DNA of 64,000 nucleotides from Plumapathes pennacea (taxonomy: Eukaryota > Cnidaria > Anthozoa > Antipatharia > Myriopathidae). Of this stretch, positions 45,301 to 57,023 are shown in pieces. Location of the stretch: positions 3,713,001-3,777,000 of the forward strand of contig OZ038471.1 in NCBI GenBank assembly GCA_964036295.1. The letters are read 5' to 3'. Position 1 is the stretch's first letter. Every line of letters starts with the position of its first letter. Under the pieces are notes generated by a model. That model worked only from the letters and a program-made list of their open reading frames with translations, had not been told where the DNA came from and did not search any database. The position numbers and the translations under genes are program-made.

Positions 45301-46868
45301 CAACAAATTCACCGCGAGTTTCTCTCGGAAAATGGTTCCCAAACTGCGTTGGAGGGTTTCCGTCAAAAGCAGAGCAACATAATGTGGGCTCTCAAGAAAT
45401 CGCTCAGCTTTGATCAACCAAGTAGCAAGATGAAAGAGGAAGCTGTCGATGTTTGCACAGAGGTTGTGAACTTTCTTGGCAAAGCTTTGCGGCCAGACGA
45501 ATTCAACGAGTTGTATGAGCAGTGCCGCGTAGTATCGTCGGACAAAATTCGCCAGAGCGACTGCTTGATCTCATTGGGATTTCGCCATCTCCTCGATGTG
45601 AACCACCGTAAGCCCTCCACAGAAGCGCGTGAATGCTTCCAGAATGCGCTCGAGCTTCGAGTGTCAACGTCTCCCAGTCAGTTACTCGAGTGCGAAGAAC
45701 ATGCGCATTGTATCAGCAAGCTGGGTGTGTGTCACGTGCTCGCGCGCGACATGAGAGGAAGAGAGCTTGTATTTAATGCGCTGAAAATAAGGAAGAAACT
45801 TCGCGATGAGTTGATGGAGGCGGCTGGATACTGCGACTTGGCACGTAAGTCTTGTGTTAGTTTTCATACTTGTAGGTTTGTTTGTTTTATGCGTCTCCGT
45901 CTCTGTCTGTTCCCTCCAACCACCCCACCCCCCCCCCCCCCCCCCCCCCCACCCCCTCTCCCGCCTCTTTCACTCCCTCCATTTCCCATTCTTTATTTTC
46001 CGGATAAGTTCCAAGGAATCGCTAACTATACTATTTGATTTTCTTCAGTCACGTACCACATTGAAGGCGACCACGGGAAGGCTATTGATCTATGGCAAAA
46101 ACACACCTTAAAGCAGTATGAGGAACGCCTTGGGAACCACCCATGGGTCGCAACAGCCCTTAATTACATTGCAGACGCCTACCAGGCCCTCGGGGACCTC
46201 GACAGTACGATCAAGTACAAGGAGCAGGCATTGGCGATGCGCGAAAAGTTGCTTGGCAAAGGCCACCTCGATACTACGCGGTCACGTGTTCAGCTGGCCA
46301 AGATTTACAAGGATCAGGGAAGGTTTTACGATGCGCTAGAGATTATGGGGAGCACTCTCGAGCTCCAGCAGAAGTACGTAGGTGTGCACGAAGACACTGT
46401 AAACACGATGTCAGAAATGGCGGAGTTAATGCGAGAGGTGAATCGGCTAGAAGATGCTGAATGCATGGCTCAGCGCGAGGCAAAGTATCGCTGCGAATTG
46501 ACGAGCAGACGTGAGATTCAACGACAGAGGTCACGTACTGAGAGCAGCCCCGATATTTAGTCTGTTGATAAGCGCTTTTTTGGACTGTTGATGGTTTGCT
46601 TTCTAGTGTACTATCGAGGATCCTTCAGTGGAAGGATCACGAAAGAAGGGCTTTAACGCAAACCGCTCATTAAATCTCTCGATCAGAGTTATACCACATA
46701 GTATGGAGAATTGAGCGTTTGATAGTTGAGTGAAGCCTGGTCAAACTATCAGTTCTCATTACATCACTCGGTTTCTGACTGGAATGGTTTGGTGGGCTTT
46801 CAAGTCAGTCGTTGGTTGTTGCGCAACCGGTGTGAAGTCGTCTTGCGATATTCTTCATCTATCTACAC
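42380..46868. other. Tandem segmental duplication, unit 1 (partner 47,325-52,560)
   Basis: From GACATTAAAATGTCTGTGGA (near 42,398 and 47,341) through ATCTATCTACACTATG (near 46,861 and 52,564), the two segments match across promoter, exons, introns and 3' flank. Unit 2 is longer mainly because of a MITE in intron 1 and differences in intron 2. Coding exons 1 and 2 have identical lengths in both units (262 and 1,635 nt). Confidence 0.9.
42688..46560 (+). CDS. DED - NB-ARC - TPR protein, copy 1 (no membrane anchor)
   Basis: Three exons, 42,688-42,949, 44,210-45,844 and 46,049-46,560, give 2,409 nt and 802 residues. Exon 1 is a FADD-like death effector domain (FQQLLLKICQEV, MKFLCANRLPA, AEDLFSTLQQNG, LEDLLKQVGLLRLIEEL). 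Exon 2 is a STAND ATPase: P-loop APPGFGKSAVA, Walker B AVLILDNAED, sensor LILTTRQD, GGVPLFLRLA (GxP box), winged-helix RFLTSLVRVSVFP and the MHD-like EVHPLVQSFCR. Exon 3 holds TPR-like helices (WVATALNYIADAYQALGDLD). In family terms this is an ATP/ADP-switched oligomerising signalling protein acting through DED contacts with caspase-8/FADD-type partners; that role is inferred. The start MASCSD is chosen because homology with copy 2 is strongest from there. A TAG at 46,558 ends the protein just before sequence homologous to the membrane anchor of copy 2. Confidence 0.9.
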
Positions 46869-46880
46869 TATGACTTGTGT

Positions 46881-47296
46881 ACCATAATGATTTGATTAAG
46901 CGCCCAGGGCACTTATTTAATTTCAGGGGTCGAGGGGTGCTTATTCGGGAGGGGCACTTATTTCATTTTTGAAAAACCACTGCAATATGAGTCCATAGAA
47001 CACAGAACTTTAATAACAGTCTAACAAGAACTGGAACAGCAACAAGGATTTACCAGAGTACCCTGGTGTCGTTGCAGTCAACGGCATGCATATTTCCAGC
47101 GGCCGTAAAAGAGTGGGCTTCACCATCCACTCATCGTATTGATCCGTCACATTCGCTTTGAAAGGCTTGTTCCACACCACATCTGGAGCTTGTATGTATT
47201 TGGTACACCAAGAGAAGGGGGAGGCGCTTATTTTAAAAAAATGCAGTGGAGTGGGGTGCTTATTGGAAGGAGGGCACTTATTCGAATCATTATGGT
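46881..47296. mobile_element. Inverted-repeat element between the two DED-NB-ARC genes
   Basis: CCATAATGATTTGATTAAG on the left and its inverse CTTATTCGAATCATTATGG on the right, flanked by TA on both sides, which suggests a TA target duplication as in Tc1/mariner-type nonautonomous elements. The interior repeats GGGCACTTATT and GGGTGCTTATT. Confidence 0.65.
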
Positions 47297-47814
47297 ATGC
47301 ATACTATCTTAATGAGTCTGCTATTAGGACAGCCATCTTTGACATTAAAATGTCTGTGGAAAACATATTTTACCTTAAGTTAATTTCTACATACAGGACT
47401 TGCTTTAGGTGAATGTTAGATCAGACTGCTTCTCCATGCAGGAGAAATGTTTGGCATATGTGGGAGATTCCAGCGTTCTTCCCCTGGTGCATTATCCCCC
47501 CTACCTAAGGGAAAATAGTATTGGCATTTCAATTGATTGAGATCTTCACAAAATATTCTTGCAGAGTTCATTTTTAGAAGTGTCATTGTTCAAAGATAAA
47601 AAAGGAGAAACTACCAGAGAAATCATGTACATTGAAGTGTGGGTCTGCGGAAATTTACAAGTCGTGACGAACGCTGACCAACGGAAGTGACGTCAGTACG
47701 TTTCCTGCGGTGTCCAGCCCACCACTCCGCCAACTGGTGGGAGCTCGTGCCCAGGAAGCGCACTTCCGAGTGACGCTAAGACGGGTCTGCTTCCGCTTTG
47801 AATTTTCTCCTGAG

Positions 47815-50800
47815 ATGGCGAGAAGTTCGGACGAATTTCAGCAACTTTTGCTGTCAATATGTCAAGAAGTCACAGAGGACAAGTTAGATAAGATGAAATT
47901 CCTCTGTGGGAACCGTTTACCTGCGAGAACACTGGCCGAAATCAAACGCGCGGAAGATCTGTTCAGTACACTACAGCATAATGGCTTCCTGAATGAACGT
48001 AATACGAAATATCTGGAGGATTTACTTGAACAAGTTGGACTAGTGCGTTTGGTTGAAGAGCTTCACGCTTTTAAAGGTACGTTGGAAGACTTTTCTGTTT
48101 GTTTCCCAGTTTATAACTCGTGTGTCGATATATGTTTACTACAAGTTGTAGTACACAAATGTTTTAAACGTTTCATTCATATTAATTTGTGCGGTTTAGT
48201 TCTTTTTTGGTTGATAAGATTTTGTCTTTGGTTAATAATTATTCGATAGCTGGTTTATCGTAACAGAAAATCGAGCAACTCACTGGAAATTAACCCGTGG
48301 ATATTTAGGCCCCGTCCACACGAATCCGGATACATTTGAACCGCAACTTTCTCGGTGCGGATTGGCCTCCGGTCCACACGTATCCGGTGAATACGGTTGA
48401 TAAATTCGCAACTTTTTGATCAGCGTATTCAAAAATATACGGATTCAACCGTCCGTACGACGCCGTATTCACAGCGTATTAAAAGAAAATCCACTCTGGG
48501 AAGCGTTTTCAAAAAGTTGCGGATTCATCAACCGTGCTCACCGGATACGTGTGGACGGTGTGCCAATCCGCAACGAAAAAGTTGCGGATTCAAAAATATC
48601 CGGATACATGTGGACGGGGCCTTATATTAAGGAGGTTGTACCGCTCCGGTTGTGTAATTATTGGGAATCACTCTAAGGCTTTACGATACAGCTGAAAATT
48701 TATGCGTCTGGTTGCGCAAAACGTGGTCGGTAGAGGAAACTTCAATAAATTCAATAAATTGGAGCATTTATAAACTCACCTTAGGATCATGCAAATGTTG
48801 GTGCAGTTCCCCAAAAATTGGACCATGTGTGCCTTAGCTAGTCAGTTGACTTGCATAGAGGCATTAAATAGTCCACCAACAGACTTTCTGTCAGTCAACT
48901 CTCACCAACTATTGACCAACCAATCAGTAGACTGTTGGCCAATTGTTATACTCAATGCACTGGTCAACAGTAGGCCAACAGTTGACCTGGCAACTAAAGT
49001 ACACAACATTTCTGTAGTTAGAATATAAATACAGGATTCTGGAATTTTAGAAGATCTAGAATACTGGAATGTGGAGAGAGAGAGAGGGGGGAGGGGGGAG
49101 GGGGAGAAATCTACTTGAGACAAGAGCAGTATGGCTGTAGAATATGGTGTGGGAAGTGGGATTAAAGGATATAGGAAGCAGGAAATTTAGATCCCTCTGT
49201 CCCTAGCTAACTTCAGCAGATTAGCAGCAGCTTGAACCCTTCATTGCACACAACAGACTACATATTGTGAGGAGAAGTTCAAATGGGGTATGAGAGTTTC
49301 CAACTACAAAGAGGACAAAGAGCCTTGGCTTACTGTTTAACGTTACTTAAAGAATGGACCAGGGCAAAATTCCATCCCACTGTGAACTTGTCACACATCT
49401 CATGTCCTGCTGGGGTACACTGTAAATCTTGGAGTTAGCACACTATAGCATGTTAATGCCCTGCATCTTCTAAAAAGGGGCCCAGATATGTGTGCCCCAT
49501 TCTACATAGTGTCTCTTTTTCTTCCATGTGTACCCTGGAAGGCATGAGACAGGATGGGGGGGAGGGGTAGTCCCATGTAAAAGCCAAAGGTTATCATTTT
49601 GAAACTACAAAATAGGCTACGGATTTTGGTGATGGTGGTCTCAACAAAGGTATGGAACATCAAAAGTATTGGTCTAAATTAAGGTCAGAGTTTTGAGAAC
49701 GGTGTGTCAGACCGCTTAGACAGATGAAATATAATTTCTCTCCTCCCTTCCCCCCCCCCCCCCCCCCCCCCACCTGCCCTCCGCACAAATTTCACTGTAG
49801 ACATTTAACTTAAACTTTGCCCTTGCAGAAAGTGATGACAGTCGCCCTACTTCCGATGACTCGTGCTTTCGCGCCAATCTTCCCTGTAAAGTAAAGCACT
49901 TCCAAGGTAGAGATAATATTGTAGACGAAATGGTCAGCGTGATTAGCCAACAGAGCACGCGCATAACGATCGTGATAGCTCCGCCTGGATTTGGGAAATC
50001 TGCGGTTGCTACGCATGCTGGACACGTGATCTACAAACAAAGGTATGCATCTGTGTTGTACGTGTCCCTGAGGCAGCGAAAAGCTTTAGCAGACGTATGC
50101 TTGGATATTGTTCGGTGTTGTCAGAAAGGCAGCCCGCTGAACGCGGGCGATGATGACCCAGTACTGCAGGCGCAAAACGTACTGACGAGCTTGGAAAGCC
50201 GCGCGGTATTAATCCTAGACAACGCTGAGGATATACAACACTCTTCGTCTGGTCCGATGTTCGTGAATTTTATTCAGTATTTGGGAAATCATGCCGAGAA
50301 GGTACAACTCATTTTGACCACGCGGCAAGACGTCCAGATTTCTCGGTTAGACGTCTACAAGATCCAACTGCCAGCGCTTGAGCCGTCGTTCGCCTCCAGC
50401 CTCCTGTCCCAACTTGCGCATGCGGCGCAGCCCGCCACGGGCGTGGCGTTAGAGCTAGGAAAGCTGTGTGGAGGAGTGCCCCTGTTTTTGCGTCTGACGG
50501 CTTCTCTTCTTAACAATGGCTTCGACCCTAAAGTCCTTGCTCGAATGCTCCGGAGCAGCGGCCCGATTAAGGTGCTGCAAATGCCCAACCCAGAGCTGGA
50601 AGGGTTCTACGAAACCTTGCTACTGTTCTTCAAGAAGATCAAGAAGAGGTTCTTGACGTCTTTAGTACGAGTCTCGGTGTTCCCCACCTCCTTCACTGCT
50701 GCTGATGCTTGCTTTCTCTTCGAGGATCGGGAAACCTGTGAGTGTTCGTTGTCTTCCTTGGTGGGTTGCGGTCTCTTACAGCACACCATCGGGCGCAGTT

Positions 50801-52360
50801 ATGAGGTGCATCCCCTCGTGCAGTCATTCTGTCGGACAGAGAGAGGGAGACTTGGGCTGGATGAGGAAGGACGGAAAGCGGATGAGGCTTTCATTCAGCA
50901 TAACCTCCAACAACTCCAACAAATTCACCGCGAGTTTCTCTCGGAAAACGGTTCCCAAACTGCGTTCAAGAGTTTCCGTCAAAAGCAGGGCAACATAATG
51001 TGGGCTCTCAAGAAATCGCTCAGCTTTGATCTACCAAGTAACAAGATGAAAAGGAAAGCTGTCGATGTTTGCACAGAGGCTGTGAATTTTCTCGGCAAAG
51101 CTTTGCGGCCAGACGAATTCAACGAGTTGTATGAGCAGTGCCTCGTAGTATCGTCGGACAAAATTCGCCAGAGCGACTGCTTGATCTCATTGGGATTTCG
51201 CCATCTCCTCGATGTGGATCATCGTACGCATTCCGCAGAAGCGAGTGAATGCTTTCAGAATGCGCGCAAGCTTCGAGTGTCTATGTCTCCCAGTCAGCGG
51301 CTACTCGAGTGCGAAGAACATGCGCATTGTACCAGCAAGCTGGGTGTGTGTCACGTGCTCGCGGGCGACATGAGAGGAAGAGAGCTTGTAATAGATGCGC
51401 TGAAAATAAGGAAAAAACGCGGCGATGTGTTGATGGAGGCGGCTGGATACTGCGACCTGGCTCGTAAGTCTTGTGTTAGTTTTCATACTTGTAGGTTTGT
51501 TTGTATGATGTAAAGCTATGGGCACTCGTTTTTCTGCTAATTATGCGTGGCAAGTTTTTCAAAACGTTTGTGAATTTGTGTTTATCTTTTTGACTTCTGT
51601 CTGTTGGTATGTCATTACTGTCTGGCTATATGGCTGTCTCCGTCTCGGTTTGTCCCCTCCCTCCTCTCTCCCCTAACCTAATGGACTTAGCTGTACTATT
51701 TGATTTTCTTCAGTCACGTTCCACATCGAAAGTCACCACAGGAAGGCTATTGATCTATGGCAAAAACACACCTTAAAGCAGTATAAGAAACACCTTGGTA
51801 ACCACCCGTGGGTCGCCACAGCCCTTAATTACATTGCAGACGCCTACCAGGCCCTCGGAGACCTCGACAATACGATCAAGTACAAGAAGCAGGCGTTGGC
51901 GATGCGCGAAAAGTTGCTTGGCAAAGGCCACCTCGATACTACTCGTTCACGTGTTCAGCTGGCCAAGATTTACAAGGCTCAGGGAAGGCTTGACGATGCA
52001 CTAGAAGGTCTGGGGAACACTCTCGAGCTCCAGGAGAAGAACTTAGGTGTGCACGAAGACACTGTAAACACGATGTCAGAAATGGCGGAGTTGATGCGGC
52101 AGATGAAACGGCTAGAAGATGCTGAATGCATGGCTCAGCGCGAGGAAAAGTGTCGCGACGAATTGAAGAGCAGACGGGAGTTTCAACGGCAGAGGTCACG
52201 TCCTAAGAACGGCCGCGATATTAAGTCCATTGTTAAATGCTTTCTTTGGGTCGTCCTCGGACTGCTGATGGTTTGCTTTCTTTGTGTAGCGTACTGTTAC
52301 TTTGATCTATTTTCGCCCGGAGAATCCTTCAGTGAAAGGATCACGAAAGAAGGACTTTGA
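47815..52360 (+). CDS. DED - NB-ARC - TPR protein, copy 2, with C-terminal transmembrane anchor
   Basis: Exons 47,815-48,076, 49,829-51,463 and 51,714-52,360 give 2,544 nt and 847 residues. Domain order is the same as copy 1: DED (MARSSDEFQQLLLSICQEV...), NB-ARC with APPGFGKSAVA, AVLILDNAED, LILTTRQD, GGVPLFLRL and EVHPLVQSFCR, then TPR-like helices. The last 45 residues add a basic linker and a hydrophobic segment of about 21 residues (809-829, beginning FLWVVLGLLMVCFL) followed by a short tail ending ERITKEGL. This predicts a tail-anchored protein with the DED and ATPase facing the cytoplasm. All motif residues are present and no frame damage is seen. Membrane location (ER, mitochondria or plasma membrane) cannot be told from sequence. 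Confidence 0.9.
48308..48621. mobile_element. PIF/Harbinger-like MITE with paralogous empty site
   Basis: The 314-bp element begins GGCCCCGTCCACACGAATCC and ends with the inverse ACATGTGGACGGGGCC. It is flanked by TTA at 48,305-48,307 and 48,622-48,624. The duplicated unit 1 has a single TTA at 43,175-43,177 and no element, which fixes both ends and the target duplication. Inside intron 1 of copy 2. Confidence 0.95.
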
Positions 52361-52845
52361 CGCAAACCACTCATTCAATCTCTCGATCAGAGTTATATAC
52401 CACACAGTATGGAGAATTGAGCGTTTGATAGTTGAGTGAAGCCTGGTCAAACTATCAGTTCTCATTACATCACTCGGTTTCTGACTGGAATGATTTGGTG
52501 GACTTTCAAATGAGCCGGTGGTTGTTGCGCGACCGATGTGAATTCGTCTTGCGATATCCCTCATCTATCTACACTATGTGTGGTTTCACATAATGGAAAG
52601 CGAGCGATGGTGGCCGACCGATGGAGGTTTTTAAATTTGTATATTGGTCATGCAGAGGTGATGTGTTGGCGATTCAAACGAACAAAAACTGCCATTAATC
52701 TTTGCAAAAATGGGAAATAAATTGTCCCTTTTTTAACTCCGAGTTAAGTTCCATCAGGCATTTTAACGCTTCTTTGTTTTTGATATGTAACATGTTTTTT
52801 TCTATCCTCAAAGACTGTCAGGGACAGATCGTGGAGAGAGGGAAA

Positions 52846-52872
52846 CGGGGGGGGGGGGGGGGGGGAGGGGAG
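52846..52872. repeat. Poly(G)-rich tract
   Basis: About 16 consecutive G, then GAGGGGAGGGGG. It is located in the segment copied at 61.5 kb, where the corresponding position has a mixed GGGG(C/A) sequence. Confidence 0.8.
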
Positions 52873-53276
52873 GGGGTACTCCCATATATCAGTCATTAGG
52901 TATGTGCCGCCCCAAAGAGTATCATTTTCAGCATTTTAATCTGGAACAGGGTCTACGATTTGACATTTGGTCTGAAATAGGGTCAAAAATTGCACATTTT
53001 GGTCTGAAATAGGGTAAGGCGGTTTTTATCTCTCGCCCCGTTTTCCTGTCGTGCCCAGTTTTCACATTGATCAGAGGATCGTTTTACGCAAAGGTGATTG
53101 TTTGTTAGAAATTACATTGGGAACTAAACTGAGTAGAATATGTCCTCTCACTTCTAAATTTTGACTGACTACGTGCTATCAAGAAATGGCTTAAAGCCCG
53201 TCTGGAAACTCCGATATATGATCCAGTGGATCTCAGATAGTTGACGTGTCAGCATTGCTTTACTCTATAAGTAACG

Positions 53277-53485
53277 TTAACCCTTTCACTCCCAAGCTCA
53301 AAATACAAATTCTCCCAACTATAAAATAAGAAAATGTATGAGTGATGAAATGAGAATTGATGTTTTAATCAGTTGTCATTTGTGCAAGGTATCAAATGCC
53401 AAAATCTCTATACTGTATGATATATCTCTAGTGGGAGACTAAAATGAGAAAATTGAAGTTGATCACTCTTGGGAGTATAACGTTA
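53277..53485. mobile_element. Dispersed ~200-bp element with empty site in the paralogous segment
   Basis: TTAACCCTTTCACTCCCAAG to CACTCTTGGGAGT, flanked by (T)AACGTTAA-like sequence on both sides. The paralogous segment at about 62,915-62,925 has AAGTATAAGGTTAATGATTG with no element. This marks insertion after the segmental duplication. Confidence 0.85.
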
Positions 53486-54114
53486 ATGATTGCGCGAGAT
53501 GTGCTTGATATTATTCTGGTTGTTCTGGCATTTGAGGCTAGATTATCTAGACTTCAGTCGTTTTCTTGCCAATATTGAAAATGAATTAGAAATTTAATCT
53601 GAGTATAACGCGTTTTCGTATCCCCAGTGAAGGTCGCTTGTCACCTGATAACAAAAAAAAATGAAAGAGCCCTCGGATAGTATACGTCGAAGAGTCGAGA
53701 AAAGTATAATTCCTAATCATCCAAACCTTGTTTTTAAAGGTGCGGCTTGTCGGTTCCACTTCCGCGTGTCTTGATACCCTCATCCCACCCTGTACACCCG
53801 CGTGTCTTGATCCCCCCCTCCCTCTCCCCTCCCCTTTTTCTACCATATACACTATATTAGTATGTGCCACTGGGTATCATTTTCAAGCCGGTGTAGCAAT
53901 CTGAAATGTCGTCCCATAATTTGTCCAGCCGGACATTTCTGCCAGGGTCAAAAGTTAAATGTGCCCCCGGCATTCCAGCCCATCTCCAGTCGGACATTAC
54001 AATAGAAGGGCAAATTGTACCTGTTTGTACACTAAGTGTACGGACACGAAAGTCTTGGTCCCATATACCGGTCGAAGTCTTTTCAGCCCCCTCTTTGCTT
54101 ATATTGTATTACAG

Positions 54115-54721
54115 GATCGTATCAGCTCATCATCAAAGAGCTCAGCGTGTCCGAGAGGTACTGCAGTAGCTTTGTGCCAACTTTGTGTTTGACGTCTTCT
54201 CTGGAAGGTTCTCTATAACTGTAAAACCTGACTATGGCCCTGTAAAACCTGTTTGTAACTTTGTTAAGCCTGTTTATACCCTGTCAAGCCTGAAGTCTCT
54301 CAATCCGCATCAGAAATTGTATCGAGTATCAGGAATGCAATGTAATATTTCTGTTTACATCGTCGCACCAATAGTGAGTTGTTAATTGCCTAAGCAGTTT
54401 TATCACATTGGTGAAAGCCTGAAATAGTGGTTGTCGTAAAAACTAAACACTTTTTGGTTTTTTACTTCTTTGGGCATTATTTGTTTGTTACCACTTAAAA
54501 AAATCGTTACTTGAAAAAATCTTGTATTCATGACTTTTTATCCCAACCCTCTCCGGTTCGTCGCAATATTGTGCCAGTTATTATTCTATTTATGTCGTTT
54601 CTTTTGTGGCATCGCAGGTCCACCAGGGCCTTCTGGTGAGCGGGGCCGCAGAGGTCGCAAAGGCAGTGATGGGGCACAAGGGAAGCCCGGAAAAAGGGGC
54701 CCACCACATTACACTGCTTAA
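54115..54721 (+). pseudogene. Transmembrane-collagen gene remnant lacking its first exon
   Basis: Two exons survive. Exon 2 (54,115-54,157) encodes DRISSSSKSSACPR and ends in phase 1. Exon 3 (54,618-54,721) restores Gly and continues as Gly-X-Y repeats ([20 protein letters not shown]...), then a stop after HYTA. The paralogue at 62,372 has an upstream signal-anchor exon followed by the same exon 2. Here that exon is missing with about 815 bp of flanking sequence, so no start codon or membrane anchor remains within the segment. It could still be transcribed from another promoter, so pseudogene is a judgement. Confidence 0.6.
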
Positions 54722-55519
54722 TCTGGGTTTCGGGATACCAAATAAAGTTCCTTCGATACAGCCGTTCCTCTCTCAGGGGATAAAATACATCACGCACCCT
54801 TTGTGTCCAGTTCCCCATATAAAATTGACGGTCACGTGCTGATTTTCCCGAACATGCGCAGTAGCTAATGACATACACGTCACTGAATCGTCTTCAGCTG
54901 AGGTAAGTGCACTTGATACAAACGTTTTATCACTTATCCAAACGAAAACAAACCTCTACCGTAACCTCTAAAGCGAGGCTGGAACAATTGTTGTGCCTAT
55001 TGATAGAGCGAAACTGTAGAGCCTTGCTGCTGTGCCGCAAGGGGTACACTTGAGACGCCGGAAATTTATGACTCACATTTCCACAAAGATGCAGTAAAAT
55101 GCGTATTACTTATGCATCGAATTACAAGATAAATCCTAATGGTACTACTGTATACGTTTTACAGACATATTTAAGCGATTTATACACGAAAATCGCCTAA
55201 AGTTTAAGCGTTGCGGTCATGGTACATTTCTCGCTGAAAACAATACTGATCTGTGTCTTTGTGGCTGAATTCAACATTTTCCTGAAAGTTCAGTCCGATT
55301 ACTTCAGTTATTTAGTGGTACAGTAAAGTCATATTTGTCTCTTGGAGTTTTAAAATCAGTTCAGATGTTTCATGTTGATTGCAGACAGCGAATGTGAAAG
55401 CGGAAGTAGTAATTTATGCAAACCCATGACCCTTTTGAACACAAAAACAAAACCATGTCACACTTTCACTTTAAACATTTTGGAAAGGACAGACACATCT
55501 ATACTCAGTGGATTTCTTA

Positions 55520-55740
55520 TGGCGCGTTCGATTGGGTCTATTCCGGAATTGGAATAGCGCTACTAATCGGTAAAATTCTTTGATTTGGAGCTGATTAAGG
55601 TTAGGATGTATCGGAAGCTGTTCAAAATGTAAGCATGAAGGTTTTTAAAACAATTTCGAGTAAAGTCTGCCCCAGATCAAGCAAAACTTTGAGTCATTTT
55701 AGCTATTCCTATTCCGGAATAGGCCCAATCGAACGCGCCC
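55520..55740. mobile_element. MITE with TTA target duplication
   Basis: A 221-bp element with ends (T)GGCGCGTTCGATTGGG and CCCAATCGAACGCGCCC and sub-terminal TATTCCGGAAT on both sides. TTA flanks at 55,517-55,519 and 55,741-55,743. Confidence 0.8.
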
Positions 55741-55844
55741 TTAGTGTGAAACTAAGTTTCTGCTCAGTTCTGCCTATGATTTTCTTTTTAATCTGGCTGA
55801 ACGTCTTGTGAAAGTCATATTTACTTAAACCTTCTTGTCCCTAA

Positions 55845-56024
55845 ACTTCAATTTTCCTTTTTAGTTGTTTAACCACAAATATAAAATACAGTAAGGAGAA
55901 CACTCTTGATACCTTGCTCAGATGATAGCTGATTAAATTATCAATTCTCACTAGATCACATATACATTTTCTTCTTAAAAGGTCGGGAGAATCTGCTTTT
56001 TTGAGCTTGGGAGCGAAAGGGTTA
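55845..56024. mobile_element. Dispersed ~200-bp inverted-end element, copy 8
   Basis: Contains CTTCAATTTTCC, CAGTAAGGAGAACACTCTTG, TATCAATTCTCACTAGATCA and ends TTGGGAGCGAAAGGGTTACA. Confidence 0.7.
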
Positions 56025-56251
56025 CAGTGAAACTTTTTCTATGGTATCGAGCATTGGTGTTCGTCGACCAATAAGGTATGAGTCTACCGTTTACGTCTAT
56101 ATAGTTTTAGATAAGCAATCGTGTACTGAACTATAGAGAGCATGGAAATCGGCACTTCATCATTCCTTGCAAGGAGGGCCTTTAATTGTCAAGAGAATGC
56201 AAGAGAATGAAGGTTCAAAAAGATTCTCTGGACAATTAAACCAAAAAACAA

Positions 56252-56394
<143 letters not shown>

Positions 56395-57023
56395 TTTACT
56401 GAAAAAGCTCACCAACTTTTGAAGCTGTTGTTTTGGCTGGATTTCTGGAATCATTACCCGGATATTAAATGATTATAACAAATCACAATCCACCCCCCAG
56501 AAGGCACGAAAGGAAATTTGTGAATAAGAAAGACTTGCCCTCTCCTTTAGCAGGTGACAAATTTTTTAATGAAAGATTGTTTTTTTTTTAAGAATTTGCA
56601 AAAAGCTGAAAGATCCGCTTGGCAAATGTTGTCCATTCTACATTATCTTCTCGTTCAAGTTTAAGAAAGTTAGCGAACAGCTTTCGTTTCTAAATAATAC
56701 TGTGCAACCAAACAATTAGGCCCTGTCTATACGAAAAAAAGTATCCCTGGGACCCGAAGCACCCTTCTTCTCTAGTCACCATACGCGCGCCAACTATTCA
56801 AACATTTCTTGGTGACAATAAAAATGAACCGTAGTCTGCCCCCAAGACAAGTTCTGGTTTCTCGCCAGCTTTGATTTATACCAAAAAATATGAACAGTGA
56901 CGTGAGAAACGAATCCTATAAAAGACGCTTTGTGTGAATATGTCGTTTTGTTTTGATTTCAGAAAAATGTGCCAAATTAGCAAAGAAAACAATACCACAA
57001 ACTTATAACCAATATTCGCAAAA

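Larger units (their letters stand above)
47325..52560. other. Tandem segmental duplication, unit 2 (partner 42,380-46,868)
   Basis: Carries copy 2 of the DED-NB-ARC-TPR gene. Intron 1 contains a TTA-flanked MITE (48,308-48,621) that is missing from unit 1. Both units keep the odd intronic block GTCAACAGTAGGCCAACAGT (near 43,540 and 48,963) and the poly(C) tract just before the exon 2 acceptor. Confidence 0.9.
52556..54430. other. Segmental duplication A (partner 61,497-64,000)
   Basis: The shared sequence starts at CATCTATCTACACTATG(T) and runs through GGTTTCACATAATGGAAAGC, CGTTTTCCTGTCG, the collagen-gene exon 2 and CACATTGGTGAAAGCCTGAA. Relative to the partner it lacks about 815 bp (which in the partner hold a signal-anchor exon) and gains a dispersed element at 53,277-53,485. 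Confidence 0.9.

Noticed and set aside
45845..46038. Proline-rich C-terminal extension of DED-NB-ARC copy 1
   Set aside because: It lies past a GTAAGT donor that is conserved in copy 2; the P-run comes from an intronic poly(C) tract, and splicing to 46,049 restores TPR sequence conserved between copies.
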